A DNA stretch of 64,000 nucleotides, taken from Novosphingobium subterraneum. GTDB lineage: Bacteria; Pseudomonadota; Alphaproteobacteria; Sphingomonadales; Sphingomonadaceae. Where the stretch lies: assembly GCF_000807925.1 (NCBI RefSeq), contig NZ_JRVC01000008.1, positions 62,001 through 126,000 of the forward strand. Reading direction: 5' to 3'. A program made the position numbers and the translations under genes. This document shows, in pieces, positions 14,901 through 24,718 of this stretch. The notes under the pieces were generated by a model. The model was not told the DNA's origin. It did not search any database and was given only the letters and a program-made list of their open reading frames with translations. Numbering within the stretch: the stretch's first letter is position 1; every line of letters starts with the position of its first letter.

Positions 14901-17453
14901 ATGCAGGGGCGGTCGCGGCAGATCTTCGCAATAGGAGCCAGCTTGCTTTTTGCGGGCAGGGCTCCTGCCGTCTGGGCGGACACGCTCGAACCAGGTCACG
15001 ACGGCGCCGGGATGCGCGTTCCTCTGGCTCCAGCGACAAAGCTGGCGGCGGCCAATCTGGCAGATCAACTGCCCGCTCCGGCATTTCGCTCGCAGAAACT
15101 CAATCCGACGGGACGCGCTGTGGTTCTGACGGTCCCTGCAAAGGACGGTGGGAGCTATCTCGGCGACGTTCCGGTGCAGATCGATGTCGACGACCGCCTG
15201 ACATTTCCGGCCGCTCGCGTCGTACAGCTTCTTTCCGAGTTGCTCGCGCCAGACGTGCTGGAAAGTCTGCGGACGAGCTTTGGTGGCAAGACGCAAGTCA
15301 GTGCAGAAGATCTGGCGCCTGTTGGCATTGGCGTGGATTACGATCCACGCACGCTCGAACTGCGATTCAGCATTCCCACTGAGAGGCGCGCGTCGCGGGC
15401 CGTTTCGGTCTCGGCGCTTGATCGATCGCGTGTTGGCGAACTTCTGAAGCCGGCAAACTTCAGTGCCTATGTCAATCTCCGGAGTTCGCTAGACCTGGTG
15501 GAGGATGGGTTTGACCAGGGACTGCGCCAACCGGTCATGCTTGTCGATGGCGCGCTACGCCTCGGCCCGATTGTGGCGGAAAGCGATGCGATCTGGCAGC
15601 CGGGAGCATTGGGTGGCGATTTCCAAAGGCTCGGCAGTCGTTTCGTGTTTGATGACACCCGGCACCTGGTGCGCATTTCTGCGGGCGACCTTGAAGCGCA
15701 GGCACGTGGTTTCCAGTCTGCACCGGACATCGCCGGGATCTCGTTCTTTCGGTCCTACAGCGTCCTCAATCCTCAACAAGTCGTGCGTCCGCGTGGTGAC
15801 CGCGCTTTTCGCCTCGACCGCGCGTCTACGGTTGAGGTCATCGTCAATGGCCAGCAGGTCCGCCGGCTGCAACTGGCGCCAGGCAACTACAATCTGCGAG
15901 ACTTCCCATTCACGCAGGGCGGCAATGATATTCGGCTGAATATTCTTGACGACACGGGGCGTACGGAAGTCGTCCAGTTCAACCTTTTTGTCGATCAGAC
16001 CCAGCTGGCCAAGGGCCTGAGCGAGTTTGGCCTCTACGCTGGCGTGAAGGCTCCACTCGGATCGCGCGGGCCCAGATACAGCGATGATTGGATCGCCTCG
16101 GGCTACTACCGCCGAGGGCTGACCGATGCATTGACTGTTGGTGTCAATTTTCAGGCTGACGCTGATAGCCGGATGGGCGGGGTCGAGGCCGTGGTCGGCA
16201 CGCCGTTCGGCACGCTTGGCACAAATGTATCTTTCAGCAAGGTTGACGGCGTCGGGTCGGGACATGCCTTCAACGCCACGTTCCAGCGCCTTATCCAGCG
16301 ACCGAGCGGCCTTGGCGATACCTTCAACCTCTTTGTCGAAAGGCGGAGCCGCCGCTTCGCTCCGGTCTCGTTCTTCCTCCCTGACAATCCCTACAAGTAC
16401 GAGCTGGGTGGCGGTTACACCCATGCCTTCACCACAAGCTTCTTCGGAGGCGCCGATGTTCGCTTCTCCAAAGGCCGCACTGGCAGGCCCAACGTTCAGA
16501 ACTACCGCCTGAGTGCGGGTTGGCGGTTTTCAGACCGCGCAACGCTGAACGCAGAGGCGCGCTACCAGGAAGACACGCTCGGTCGGGAGTTCAGCGGATT
16601 TGTCTCGCTCATTGTCCGTCTGGGACGCTATTCCACTGTCCGCTCCGACTTTGACACCCGCGACAACCGCTTCCGCGCATCTTATCAGACTCTAAGCGGT
16701 AGCGGCGTTGGCAGCTACAACGTGACAGCCGATGTCGAACGCTCGGACAACGGGGCAGGCGTCTCGGTGAACGCCAATTATTTCGCCAATCGCGCAGAGC
16801 TTGGCTTTAGCCACTTCGGAACATACACGCGCGGTTTCGGCGACAGTCAGAACCAGCGCAGCACTTTCCGCTTGGGCACCTCGCTGGCCCTTGCCGATGG
16901 TGCAGTTTCGCTTGGCCGCCCCATCTTTGACAGCTTTGCGATCGTGCGGCCGCACCGAAGCCTTGGCAAGGCCGACATCGTGGTAGACGCGTCAACCTTC
17001 GGCAACGCTGCAAATAGCGGTAGCTTGCGCTCGGCCACGATGCCAAGCCTGCCTTCCTATTCCGAGCGCACGGTGCCGCTTGATGTACGGAATGCGCCTC
17101 CTGGCACAGACATTGGCCAAGGTTCCTTCCGCGTATTCCCGTCCTACCGCAGCGGATACGTCGTCACCGTCGGCTCTGACTACAATGTCACAGCCCTCGG
17201 CATCATGCTCGATCTTGATGGCCAGCCGGTGTCACTGGTCAGCGGCACGGCCACGGAAGTGGCTCACCCCGAGCGGCCAGCGCAGACCGTGTTTACCAAT
17301 CGCCAGGGCCGCTTCGGCGCGACCGGACTGGCGCCCGGAAAATGGCGTGTCGAAATGCTCGATGCTGCGCGCTCCACATTCGAAATCGAAATCCCCCAGA
17401 AGGCTACGGGAGTTGTCCAACTCGGGGAGATAAAGGCGGTAGAGAAGAAATGA
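14901..17453 (+). CDS. Outer-membrane usher of Csu-type pilus
   Basis: An 850-residue usher (PapC/FimD family). After the signal peptide there is an N-terminal periplasmic domain, an unusual early segment DVPVQIDVDDRLTFPAARVV, a 24-strand pore region with DFPFTQGGNDIRLNILDDTGR near residue 345, and C-terminal plug-type domains (GSDYNVTALGIMLDLDGQPV). It secretes and assembles pilin subunits at the outer membrane. ATG at 14901 lies five bases after the chaperone stop. The stop overlaps the next gene by ATGA. Size is normal for the family. Confidence 0.88.
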   Translation: MQGRSRQIFAIGASLLFAGRAPAVWADTLEPGHDGAGMRVPLAPATKLAAANLADQLPAPAFRSQKLNPTGRAVVLTVPAKDGGSYLGDVPVQIDVDDRLTFPAARVVQLLSELLAPDVLESLRTSFGGKTQVSAEDLAPVGIGVDYDPRTLELRFSIPTERRASRAVSVSALDRSRVGELLKPANFSAYVNLRSSLDLVEDGFDQGLRQPVMLVDGALRLGPIVAESDAIWQPGALGGDFQRLGSRFVFDDTRHLVRISAGDLEAQARGFQSAPDIAGISFFRSYSVLNPQQVVRPRGDRAFRLDRASTVEVIVNGQQVRRLQLAPGNYNLRDFPFTQGGNDIRLNILDDTGRTEVVQFNLFVDQTQLAKGLSEFGLYAGVKAPLGSRGPRYSDDWIASGYYRRGLTDALTVGVNFQADADSRMGGVEAVVGTPFGTLGTNVSFSKVDGVGSGHAFNATFQRLIQRPSGLGDTFNLFVERRSRRFAPVSFFLPDNPYKYELGGGYTHAFTTSFFGGADVRFSKGRTGRPNVQNYRLSAGWRFSDRATLNAEARYQEDTLGREFSGFVSLIVRLGRYSTVRSDFDTRDNRFRASYQTLSGSGVGSYNVTADVERSDNGAGVSVNANYFANRAELGFSHFGTYTRGFGDSQNQRSTFRLGTSLALADGAVSLGRPIFDSFAIVRPHRSLGKADIVVDASTFGNAANSGSLRSATMPSLPSYSERTVPLDVRNAPPGTDIGQGSFRVFPSYRSGYVVTVGSDYNVTALGIMLDLDGQPVSLVSGTATEVAHPERPAQTVFTNRQGRFGATGLAPGKWRVEMLDAARSTFEIEIPQKATGVVQLGEIKAVEKK

Positions 17454-18505
17454 ACAGTTGGACGGTGATGTCACGCCTGCGCACTTTTCTGGCGATGGCT
17501 GCAGTTGTTTTGATAATCACTGCTGCCCAGAGTGCCCAGGCTCAGTCCAACTGCGGTGTTACCGGCAGCGGCGGAAGCACGTCCATCCAGTACGATCCGT
17601 TTGCGTCGTCCGGCCTGCAGTCGGTCGATATTCCGCTGACGCTTACGCGCGTTACGGCAGGCGGCGGGAAGAAGACGCAGGAAGCCTATTTCGTGTTGAC
17701 GAAGCCGGCGGGAAGCCCTGCCTATCAAGTGCAGGCGACCGTGCCGGGTGGCGGTACCTACTTTGACGTGCTGTACGATTCCAACGCGGTGCCAAGCAAT
17801 CTCCCGACCATTTCCAATATTCAGACCGGCCAGATTGCCGTGCAGTTCGGTGGGGCTGCGCAGCCGGATACGCTACAGATCAACCTGCGGGTAACCGTAC
17901 CTGCCAACGTCGATCTGACGGCTGGCGGCCTCATCCAGTTCGGAATTCGCTACGTCTGCAAGGGCACGGGCGGTTTGAACGATGTCCTGACGCCGATCGA
18001 CAGTGCGGCCGCCATCTCGATCAACGTGAATGTGTTGAGCGCACTTCGCGCTAGCTTCGTTGGGACCGCTCTAGATTTCGGCGAGCTTGCCCAAGTTTCG
18101 AATGTTCAGGCGCCCACTGTAAAGACTTCTGCGTCAAACCACGTTCGCGTGCAAAGCTCGGGGCCTTACACCGTCACGCTCGGCGTCATGCCGGGCGATG
18201 CCCAGCCGTTTGTCCTGACCCCAAGTGGCGCCTCGACGACGGACAGCAGCCAGCAGATCCGCTATTCCGTCCGCTTCCTCGGGCAAAGCCGTTCTCCCAC
18301 GAGTACGTCGCCCATCAGCCAGACATGCGCCCGCGCCGGGATTGGCGATGCGGTCGAAGACCGTCTGCCAGTGCAAGGAACCCTGATCGATGGCGGAGCG
18401 ACCAAGGCGATCTCCCCGAACTATTCGGAGAACCTGGTCGTCACGATCACTCCGCTCGTTGCTGGATCAGTTGCACCAACGGACTGCGGCAGCATCCCGC
18501 TCTGA
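17450..18505 (+). CDS. Csu-type pilus tip protein (two-domain spore coat U)
   Basis: A 351-residue secreted protein, about twice as long as the pilins. Signal peptide ends AQAQS; the N-terminal domain starts SNCGVTGSGGSTSIQYDPF and the C-terminal SCPU-like domain closes with YSENLVVTITPLVAGSVAPTDC. Two-domain architecture and last place in the operon match the CsuE-type tip adhesin, with the N-terminal domain binding surfaces and the C-terminal pilin domain joining the rod. Overlaps the usher stop, so translation is coupled. Confidence 0.8.
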   Translation: MNSWTVMSRLRTFLAMAAVVLIITAAQSAQAQSNCGVTGSGGSTSIQYDPFASSGLQSVDIPLTLTRVTAGGGKKTQEAYFVLTKPAGSPAYQVQATVPGGGTYFDVLYDSNAVPSNLPTISNIQTGQIAVQFGGAAQPDTLQINLRVTVPANVDLTAGGLIQFGIRYVCKGTGGLNDVLTPIDSAAAISINVNVLSALRASFVGTALDFGELAQVSNVQAPTVKTSASNHVRVQSSGPYTVTLGVMPGDAQPFVLTPSGASTTDSSQQIRYSVRFLGQSRSPTSTSPISQTCARAGIGDAVEDRLPVQGTLIDGGATKAISPNYSENLVVTITPLVAGSVAPTDCGSIPL

Positions 18506-18508
18506 AAG

Positions 18509-18922
18509 TCAGCGTGGCTCGATGCGGAAGCGGATCGAGCCAGCAGCCTTGCCGTCAGCTTCAATCGCTATCGAGCGCGTCGTTGCGGCGGCGTGGCTCA
18601 CGTCACTGATGACGACTTCGCCTGAACCGTCGAGGGCAATTGTGCGGCCATCAACGATCAGTCGGCCCGCAGCAAGCTGCTTGGAATAGGTCGCTACCAC
18701 CCGGTAACCTGCACCGTTGTTGCAGAACTCGCGCAGTTCGCTCTTGTTGCCATTGGCGCTGAGCATTGCGCTGGCGCTGTTGTCCACCGCAACGCGGCAA
18801 ACCAACGGCACTTGTCCGGTGATCGTGATCGAAGCGGACCCTTGCGATGCTTGCACCGCACTGCCTGCGGCAACCGTACCCAACGCGGCGAGCGCCAAGG
18901 CCGCCATCCTGCCAGAAATCAT
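18509..18922 (-). CDS. Small pilin-like secreted protein, convergent to the pilus operon
   Basis: A 137-residue secreted protein. Signal peptide ends AVQASQ; first strand SASITITGQVPLVC, second Cys in REFCNN and closing strand GSIRFRIEPR, so it is a short relative of the operon pilins. It is encoded on the opposite strand and its stop is separated from the tip-protein stop by only three bases. GGAG lies about nine bases before the ATG. It has its own promoter region and may be a length regulator or alternative subunit; that is a guess. Confidence 0.65.
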   Translation of the reverse strand: MISGRMAALALAALGTVAAGSAVQASQGSASITITGQVPLVCRVAVDNSASAMLSANGNKSELREFCNNGAGYRVVATYSKQLAAGRLIVDGRTIALDGSGEVVISDVSHAAATTRSIAIEADGKAAGSIRFRIEPR

Positions 18923-19193
18923 GATACAATCTCCATTAACACTCAGGCATCATGCATCGGTGCCCGCCAACGTCGGGTTCCGGTTTCTGGTTAACAATTT
19001 CCGGAAAAGCTTTAGGAATGGCGGGATTCCGGCGTTCTTTCTCCGCAACCTGCCTAAGTCTGATTACCTAAGCCGCTCGAAAAGTCTGAACGTCCCTTCC
19101 TTCCCTCCGGGAACCGCATCCGCCATTCGCGCATAGAGCCAGCGAAGCTGTCGCATCATCGCGCGTCAGTCAGGATCCGGAAGGAAGCCCGCC

Positions 19194-20048
19194 ATGGCCG
19201 CTCGCGCATACTGGCAAGGGCAATTGCGCCTTGCCCTGGTTTCGATCCCGGTCGAAATCTATCCGGCCACGCGAAGCGGTGCGGCCATTTCTTTTCACCA
19301 GATCCACGAACCCAGCGGCAAGCGCATCCGCTACGAGAAAGTGGCGCCCGGCGTCGGTCCAGTCGATCGCGAGGAGATCGTGAAGGGCTACGAGGTATCA
19401 CGCGGCAATTACGTTCTGCTCGATGACGAGGAGATCGAATCCGTGCGCATCGAAAGCCGCAAGACGCTCGAACTCGTCCAGTTTGTCGGTTCGGACGAAA
19501 TCGATGTGCTCTATTATGAAAAGCCCTATTTTGTCGTGCCGGCCGATGACCTTGCAGAGGATGCCTACATTGTCCTTCGTGAGGCGCTCAGAAAGACGAG
19601 AACTGTCGGGCTGGGACAACTCTCGGTCCGTGGGCGCGAGCAGTTCGTTTCGCTCAAACCGTGCGGGCGTGGACTTATCCTCGAGGTTCTGCGCTATGCT
19701 GACGAGGTCCAGCGCGCGCACAACTGGTTCCGCGATATTCCCGCACGTGACGCCGACCCCGAGCTTCTCGATCTGGCAGCCAGCCTGATCGAGAAGAAGA
19801 CGGCGAAGTTTGCGCCCGACAAGTTCCATGACCGCTATGTCGATGCACTCCACGCGCTGATCGAAAAGAAGATCAAGGCGAAGGGTGAGCGCATTATCGA
19901 GGATCCCGATGCTGACGAGGCTCCGCATGGTGGCAACGTTATCGACCTGATGGCAGCGCTCAAGCAATCGCTGGGACACGACGACGAAGACGCCGACGAG
20001 GGCAGACCCCGCAAACGCGCATCTCCACCGCGCCGCAAGCGGGCTTGA
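19194..20048 (+). CDS. ku: Ku protein of non-homologous end joining
   Basis: A 284-residue bacterial Ku, a homodimer that rings DNA ends and recruits LigD. The start is typical (YWQGQLRLALVSIPVEIYPAT), the ring core follows (HQIHEPSGKRIRYEKVAPGVG, YYEKPYFVVPADD, FRDIPARDADPELLDLA), and the tail is basic (RPRKRASPPRRKRA), as in Ku proteins whose lysine/arginine tail helps DNA binding. GGAAGGAAG precedes the ATG. It lies directly before ligD with no gap, so the pair is one operon. Confidence 0.95.
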   Translation: MAARAYWQGQLRLALVSIPVEIYPATRSGAAISFHQIHEPSGKRIRYEKVAPGVGPVDREEIVKGYEVSRGNYVLLDDEEIESVRIESRKTLELVQFVGSDEIDVLYYEKPYFVVPADDLAEDAYIVLREALRKTRTVGLGQLSVRGREQFVSLKPCGRGLILEVLRYADEVQRAHNWFRDIPARDADPELLDLAASLIEKKTAKFAPDKFHDRYVDALHALIEKKIKAKGERIIEDPDADEAPHGGNVIDLMAALKQSLGHDDEDADEGRPRKRASPPRRKRA

Positions 20049-20051
20049 GTG

Positions 20052-22577
20052 ATGGCCGCCCGCGATCCCCTCGCAGCCTACAACGCCAAGCGCGATTTTA
20101 CCCGCACGGGAGAACCTCCGGGCAAAAAGGCATCAAGCAAGACTGGCAACCTCTTCATCGTTCAGAAGCACGACGCCACGCGGCTTCACTGGGACTTCCG
20201 CATCGAAGTTGACGGGGTACTGAAGAGCTGGGCGGTAACGCGCGGCCCCAGTCCAGATCCGGAGGACAAGCGCCTTGCCGTGCAGACCGAGGATCACCCG
20301 CTGAGCTACGCCGAGTTCGAAGGGACCATACCCGAAAGCGAGTATGGCGGCGGAACCGTGATGTTGTGGGATCGCGGGACCTGGGCACCGATCGAGGGCA
20401 AAAGCGCGAAGGACCTTGAAGACGGACATCTGCATTTCCGTCTTGATGGCGAGCGGATGAAAGGCGAATGGCTTCTCATCCGCCTGAAGAAGCGGGGCAA
20501 CGAGAAGCGCGAAAACTGGCTGCTGCGCAAGATCGATGACGCGTTTGCTGCAGAGGGAGATATCCTCGTGGAACGCGCGCTCACCAGCGTGCTTACCGGG
20601 CGGACCATGGCCGAAATCGCCGCCGACAAACGTTCGAGTCATTCGCTGAAGGGGAAGCGGGGAGCGGACTTCGCGGCCGAGATGCAAGCGGCAAGCAAGC
20701 ACAATGCGCGGATGTCCAAGGCCAAGTCACCGCGCAAGAAGCGCAGCAACGCACCACTGTCAGCGTTTCAACCAGTCCAGCTTGCAACATTGGTCGACAG
20801 TGTGCCTGAAGGACGCCAGTGGCTCCATGAAATCAAGTTCGACGGCTATCGGGCCCTCATCGCTGCAAAAGGCAAGAATGTAAGGGTGTTCACCCGCAGT
20901 GGCCTCGATTGGTCCGAGAAGTTCTCCCCACTGATCTGCCACTTCGCAAGCCTCGATCTGCCTTCATGCCTGATCGATGGCGAGATCACGGCCTCGGACG
21001 CCGAAGGCAACCCGGATTTCTCGCGCCTGCAAGCCGTGCTGAAGCGTGGCCATGGCGAACAGGGCGAAGAAGATGCTCTTTCCTTCCATGCATTCGATCT
21101 CCTTGAACTTGACGGCGAGGACCTGAAACCGCTGTCCAATGTGGAGCGCAAGCAACGGCTTGCCGGCCTCTTGGCCGACGCTCCTCCGCCAATTCACATC
21201 GCCGATCACATCATTGGCGGGGGCGAGAAGCTGCTGGAGGCAATGTGCCGCGCCGGGCAAGAGGGCATCATCGCCAAGCGGGCTGACGCACCCTATCTGC
21301 CAAAGCGGACGCAAAACTGGCTGAAGGTCAAGTGCATCCTCCGCCAGGAATTCATCATCGTCGGCATGACGAAATCGAATGCCCGCCGTCGGCCCTTCGC
21401 GTCGCTCCTGCTGGCGCAGCGAGAAGCTGACGTATTGGTCTACAAGGGAAAGGTCGGCACTGGGTTCAATGAAGAACTGCTTGATGAATTGGCCGCCCGT
21501 TTTGAATCGCTGAGGCGAGAAGACCGCGCGCTCGAAGTGCCCAAGGCCGAAGCTCGCGGGGCGTCGTGGCTCGAACCGGTGCTCGTTGCCGAAATTGCCT
21601 TTGCCGAGTTCACCGGCGAAGGCAGGGTCCGCCATGCCAGCTTCGTCGGCTTGCGCGAAGACAAGAAGGCCGAGGACGTGATGCCAGAGAAACCTGTCCG
21701 GGTCGAGAGCCCGACGGAGATCATCGCGATAAGCAACCGCTCGCGGGTGATCTTTCCCGAGAGCGGGCAGACCAAGGGCAATCTTGCAGACTACTACGCT
21801 CAGCTTGCTCCAGCGATGCTCCCGTTTCTCGCCAATCGTCCGGTCAGCCTCGTGCGTTGTCCGCAGGGGAGGGCAAAGCAGTGCTTCTTCCAGAAGCATG
21901 ATAGCGGCTCGTTCGGCGAACATGTCCATCATGTCCCGATCCGCGAGAAGGATGGCGATAGCGAAGACTATCTTTATGTCGACGATGCTGCGGGCATTCT
22001 CACCTGCGTCCAGATGGGCACCATTGAATTCCACGGGTGGTGCGCACGAACCGATGATGTCGAAGCGCCGGACCGCATGGTCATCGATCTGGACCCTGAC
22101 GAGGGACTTGATTTTGCGGACGTCAAACGTGCGGCGAATGATATCCGGTCACGCCTGTCTGATCTCGGTCTGGTAAGCTTTGCGATGCTTTCGGGCGGGA
22201 AGGGCGTTCACGTCGTCGTTCCCCTGCGTCGCGATCATTCCTGGGAGGCACACGCCAGCTTTGCCGAGCGTTTTGCCAAGGCGCTCGGTATGGCCGACCC
22301 TGAGCACTACGTTGCCAACATGAGCAAGGCCAAGCGCAAGGGCCGAATTTTTGTCGACTGGTTGCGCAACCAACGCGGCAGCACGGCAGTGATGCCCTAT
22401 TCCGCCCGGGCACGCGCCAATGCTCCGGTTGCAGCGCCGATCGATTGGAACGAACTCGACGATTTCGACAAGGCCAGCGCTTTCACTATTTCGGACGCAG
22501 CCGCCCTGCTGAAGCGAAGCGAGGGCAAGCTGCTGCGAGGATGGGGAGTCGCAGAGCAATCACTTCCTGACGTGTGA
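20052..22577 (+). CDS. ligD: ATP-dependent DNA ligase D (phosphoesterase-ligase-polymerase)
   Basis: An 841-residue three-domain repair enzyme. Order is 3'-phosphoesterase (about 35-160, HDATRLHWDFR), ATP ligase (about 240-540, catalytic Lys near 262 in EIKFDGYRAL), then primase-type polymerase (about 560-841, metal motif DLDPDEG and SGGKGVHVVVPL). This is the Pseudomonas/Agrobacterium order, not the mycobacterial polymerase-first order. It seals double-strand breaks with Ku. GTG at 20049 directly precedes ATG at 20052; either could start. Confidence 0.95.
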   Translation: MAARDPLAAYNAKRDFTRTGEPPGKKASSKTGNLFIVQKHDATRLHWDFRIEVDGVLKSWAVTRGPSPDPEDKRLAVQTEDHPLSYAEFEGTIPESEYGGGTVMLWDRGTWAPIEGKSAKDLEDGHLHFRLDGERMKGEWLLIRLKKRGNEKRENWLLRKIDDAFAAEGDILVERALTSVLTGRTMAEIAADKRSSHSLKGKRGADFAAEMQAASKHNARMSKAKSPRKKRSNAPLSAFQPVQLATLVDSVPEGRQWLHEIKFDGYRALIAAKGKNVRVFTRSGLDWSEKFSPLICHFASLDLPSCLIDGEITASDAEGNPDFSRLQAVLKRGHGEQGEEDALSFHAFDLLELDGEDLKPLSNVERKQRLAGLLADAPPPIHIADHIIGGGEKLLEAMCRAGQEGIIAKRADAPYLPKRTQNWLKVKCILRQEFIIVGMTKSNARRRPFASLLLAQREADVLVYKGKVGTGFNEELLDELAARFESLRREDRALEVPKAEARGASWLEPVLVAEIAFAEFTGEGRVRHASFVGLREDKKAEDVMPEKPVRVESPTEIIAISNRSRVIFPESGQTKGNLADYYAQLAPAMLPFLANRPVSLVRCPQGRAKQCFFQKHDSGSFGEHVHHVPIREKDGDSEDYLYVDDAAGILTCVQMGTIEFHGWCARTDDVEAPDRMVIDLDPDEGLDFADVKRAANDIRSRLSDLGLVSFAMLSGGKGVHVVVPLRRDHSWEAHASFAERFAKALGMADPEHYVANMSKAKRKGRIFVDWLRNQRGSTAVMPYSARARANAPVAAPIDWNELDDFDKASAFTISDAAALLKRSEGKLLRGWGVAEQSLPDV

Positions 22578-22604
22578 GGCTTTCCCGCGCGCGGTAATAA
22601 TCCG

Positions 22605-23987
22605 TTACACCATGTTCTCTGGACGTATCAGGCGATCGAACGTCGGTTCGTCGATCAGGTTTAAGGCCAGCGCAGCTTCCCTCAGGCTCAGATTCTCCTG
22701 GTGCGCGTGCTTGGCGATCTTCGCGGCATTGTCGTAGCCGATTTCGGGGGCAAGCGCGGTCACCAGCATGAGCGAGCGTTCGACCAGTTCCGCAATGCGC
22801 TGTCGGTTCGGTTCGATCCCTTCGACACAGCGTTTGGCAAAGCTTTCCATTCCGACCGCCAGAAGGTGCATCGAGCGCAGCACCGCAGCCCCGATCATGG
22901 GCTTGAAGACGTTGAGCTCCAGGTGCCCCTGCATTCCCCCAACGGTCACGGCTTGATGGTTCCCGATCACTTGCGCGCAAACCATTGTCAGCATCTCGGC
23001 CTGTGTCGGATTGACCTTGCCGGGCATGATGGAACTGCCCGGCTCGTTGGCCGGAAGCTCCAGTTCACCGAGGCCCGAGCGTGGACCGGAGGCAAGCAGA
23101 CGGATGTCATTGGCAATCTTGGTCAGCGCCACCGCCAGCGTCGACAGGGTTCCTGAAAGCTGGACCAGCGCATCGTTCGAAGCCAGCGCCTCGAACTTGT
23201 TGGGCGCCGTGCTGAAGGGTTTTCCCGTAAGGTCGGCTATTTCCGCAGCGATCTCTTCGGCAAAGCCAGCAGGTGCGTTCAGCCCGGTGCCAACCGCCGT
23301 TCCGCCTTGTGCCAGTCGAAGCAGGTGCAGCTCGATGTGTCGCAGATGATCGTGCGCATTGCGGAGTTGCTGTGCGTAGCCCGAAAACTCCTGTCCGAGA
23401 GTCAGTGGCGTGGCATCCTGCAGGTGGGTGCGTCCGATCTTGACCAGACCCTTCCACGCTATCGCACATCCAGCGAGCGCACCGGAAAGCTTGTTCAGGG
23501 CGGGGACCAATTCGGCGTTCAGCGCTTGCACCGCCGCCACATGCAGCGCGGTGGGAAAGGTATCGTTCGAGGATTGCCCCATGTTCACGTGATCGTTGGG
23601 GTGCACCGGACTCTTGCCGCCGCGCTCACCGCAAAGCATCTCGTTGGCACGACCCGCGATGACCTCGTTCGCATTCATGTTGGTCTGTGTTCCGCTGCCG
23701 GTTTGCCAGATCACCAGGGGGAAATGGTCATCAAGTTTTCCGGATGCGACTTCGGCCGCGGCCTGCTCGATGGCGCCGGCAAGATTGCTGGCAAGCCCAT
23801 GCCGACGGTTCACCCGGGCCGCGGCTTGCTTGATGATACCCAGCGCATGCACCACCCCCAAGGGCATCCGCTCCATTGAACCGAACGGGAAATTGTCGAT
23901 GCTGCGTTGCGTTTGTGCGCCCCAGTAGGCCTCGGCCGGCACGCGCACTTCGCCCAGGCTGTCGCTCTCGATACGCTGCATTCGCAT
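22605..23987 (-). CDS. fumC: Fumarate hydratase class II
   Basis: A 460-residue iron-free fumarase that converts fumarate to malate in the citric acid cycle as a tetramer. The family signature [11 protein letters not shown] is present around residues 318-328, with [20 protein letters not shown] near 186 and [11 protein letters not shown] near 138. Length is normal. It is convergent with ligD, 27 bp apart, and only six bases precede the next minus-strand gene upstream, so it may share a message with the two small genes at 23994 and 24408. Confidence 0.95.
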   Translation of the reverse strand: MRMQRIESDSLGEVRVPAEAYWGAQTQRSIDNFPFGSMERMPLGVVHALGIIKQAAARVNRRHGLASNLAGAIEQAAAEVASGKLDDHFPLVIWQTGSGTQTNMNANEVIAGRANEMLCGERGGKSPVHPNDHVNMGQSSNDTFPTALHVAAVQALNAELVPALNKLSGALAGCAIAWKGLVKIGRTHLQDATPLTLGQEFSGYAQQLRNAHDHLRHIELHLLRLAQGGTAVGTGLNAPAGFAEEIAAEIADLTGKPFSTAPNKFEALASNDALVQLSGTLSTLAVALTKIANDIRLLASGPRSGLGELELPANEPGSSIMPGKVNPTQAEMLTMVCAQVIGNHQAVTVGGMQGHLELNVFKPMIGAAVLRSMHLLAVGMESFAKRCVEGIEPNRQRIAELVERSLMLVTALAPEIGYDNAAKIAKHAHQENLSLREAALALNLIDEPTFDRLIRPENMV

Positions 23988-23993
23988 CTCCGG

Positions 23994-24404
23994 TCAGGTT
24001 CGGTCGAGCAGTCGCTCCACTGTCTCGTCTGCTGTACCCTGCTTGTCGGTCGATGCACCAACTTCGCGTTCAAGCGCAGATCGCAGTCGGCAGATCTCGT
24101 CATCGGTGAGATGTTCGATGCCGACAAAGCCTTCGCGGGCCTTGTCTACCGCACGGATCAGCTCGTCCAGCTTCGCCTGCATGGCGGCAGCATCGCGGTT
24201 CTGGCTGTTCTGGATCAGAAAAACCATGAGGAAGGTGATGATCGTGGTGCCGGTGTTGACCACGAGCTGCCACGTATCGCTCCACTGGAACAATGGGCCG
24301 CTCAAGCCCCAGCCGATGATGATGGCGAGCGCGATGACGAAGGTTGCGGGGCGTCCGGCCCATCCGGAAACCCGGTTGGCAACGGCGGTGAAAGCCTGAT
24401 CCAC
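23994..24404 (-). CDS. Low-affinity iron permease family protein
   Basis: A 136-residue membrane protein with two helices (about 20-42 and 47-66), the conserved FQWSDTWQLVVNTGTTIITFLMVFLIQ-type block typical of this family, and a charged C-terminal tail. Named after a yeast iron transporter, but bacterial members are short and their role is not established. Three bases separate it from the DUF3008 gene upstream. Confidence 0.8.
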   Translation of the reverse strand: MDQAFTAVANRVSGWAGRPATFVIALAIIIGWGLSGPLFQWSDTWQLVVNTGTTIITFLMVFLIQNSQNRDAAAMQAKLDELIRAVDKAREGFVGIEHLTDDEICRLRSALEREVGASTDKQGTADETVERLLDRT

Positions 24405-24407
24405 CGA

Positions 24408-24596
24408 TCAATCCTTGCGCACGTGCTCTGGCTTGCCTTTGCGACTTGTCGCGGCCAGCTCCTCCAACTCCCTCTCGGTCATCGATTTTTCCATCGATCG
24501 AGATGCACCTTTGAGGTCGTCCTTGTCGGTCTCGCCACGTTTGGCCGACAGTGCAGCGCCGGCGGCTTTCTGTTGGGCAGCTGATTTGGCTGGCAT
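24408..24596 (-). CDS. DUF3008 family small protein
   Basis: A 62-residue hydrophilic protein of type MPAKSAAQQKAAGAALSAKR...KGASRSM...MTERELEELA...RKGKPEHV, which matches the small DUF3008 family. Function is unknown. The start at 24596 is preferred because GGAGAA lies about eight bases upstream and the family normally starts with MPAKS; an upstream in-frame start at 24716 has no support. Confidence 0.8.
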   Translation of the reverse strand: MPAKSAAQQKAAGAALSAKRGETDKDDLKGASRSMEKSMTERELEELAATSRKGKPEHVRKD

Positions 24597-24718
24597 CGTC
24601 GTTCTCCGAATTGTTCCCGACGTGAACGTTCGGGCAGGTTTGCCGTTCCGAAATCCCGGCCCGCAACTGCGCCGATTTGCGTAGCGCCTGCCGTCGTGCG
24701 TGGAGCTAGGCTTCAACT

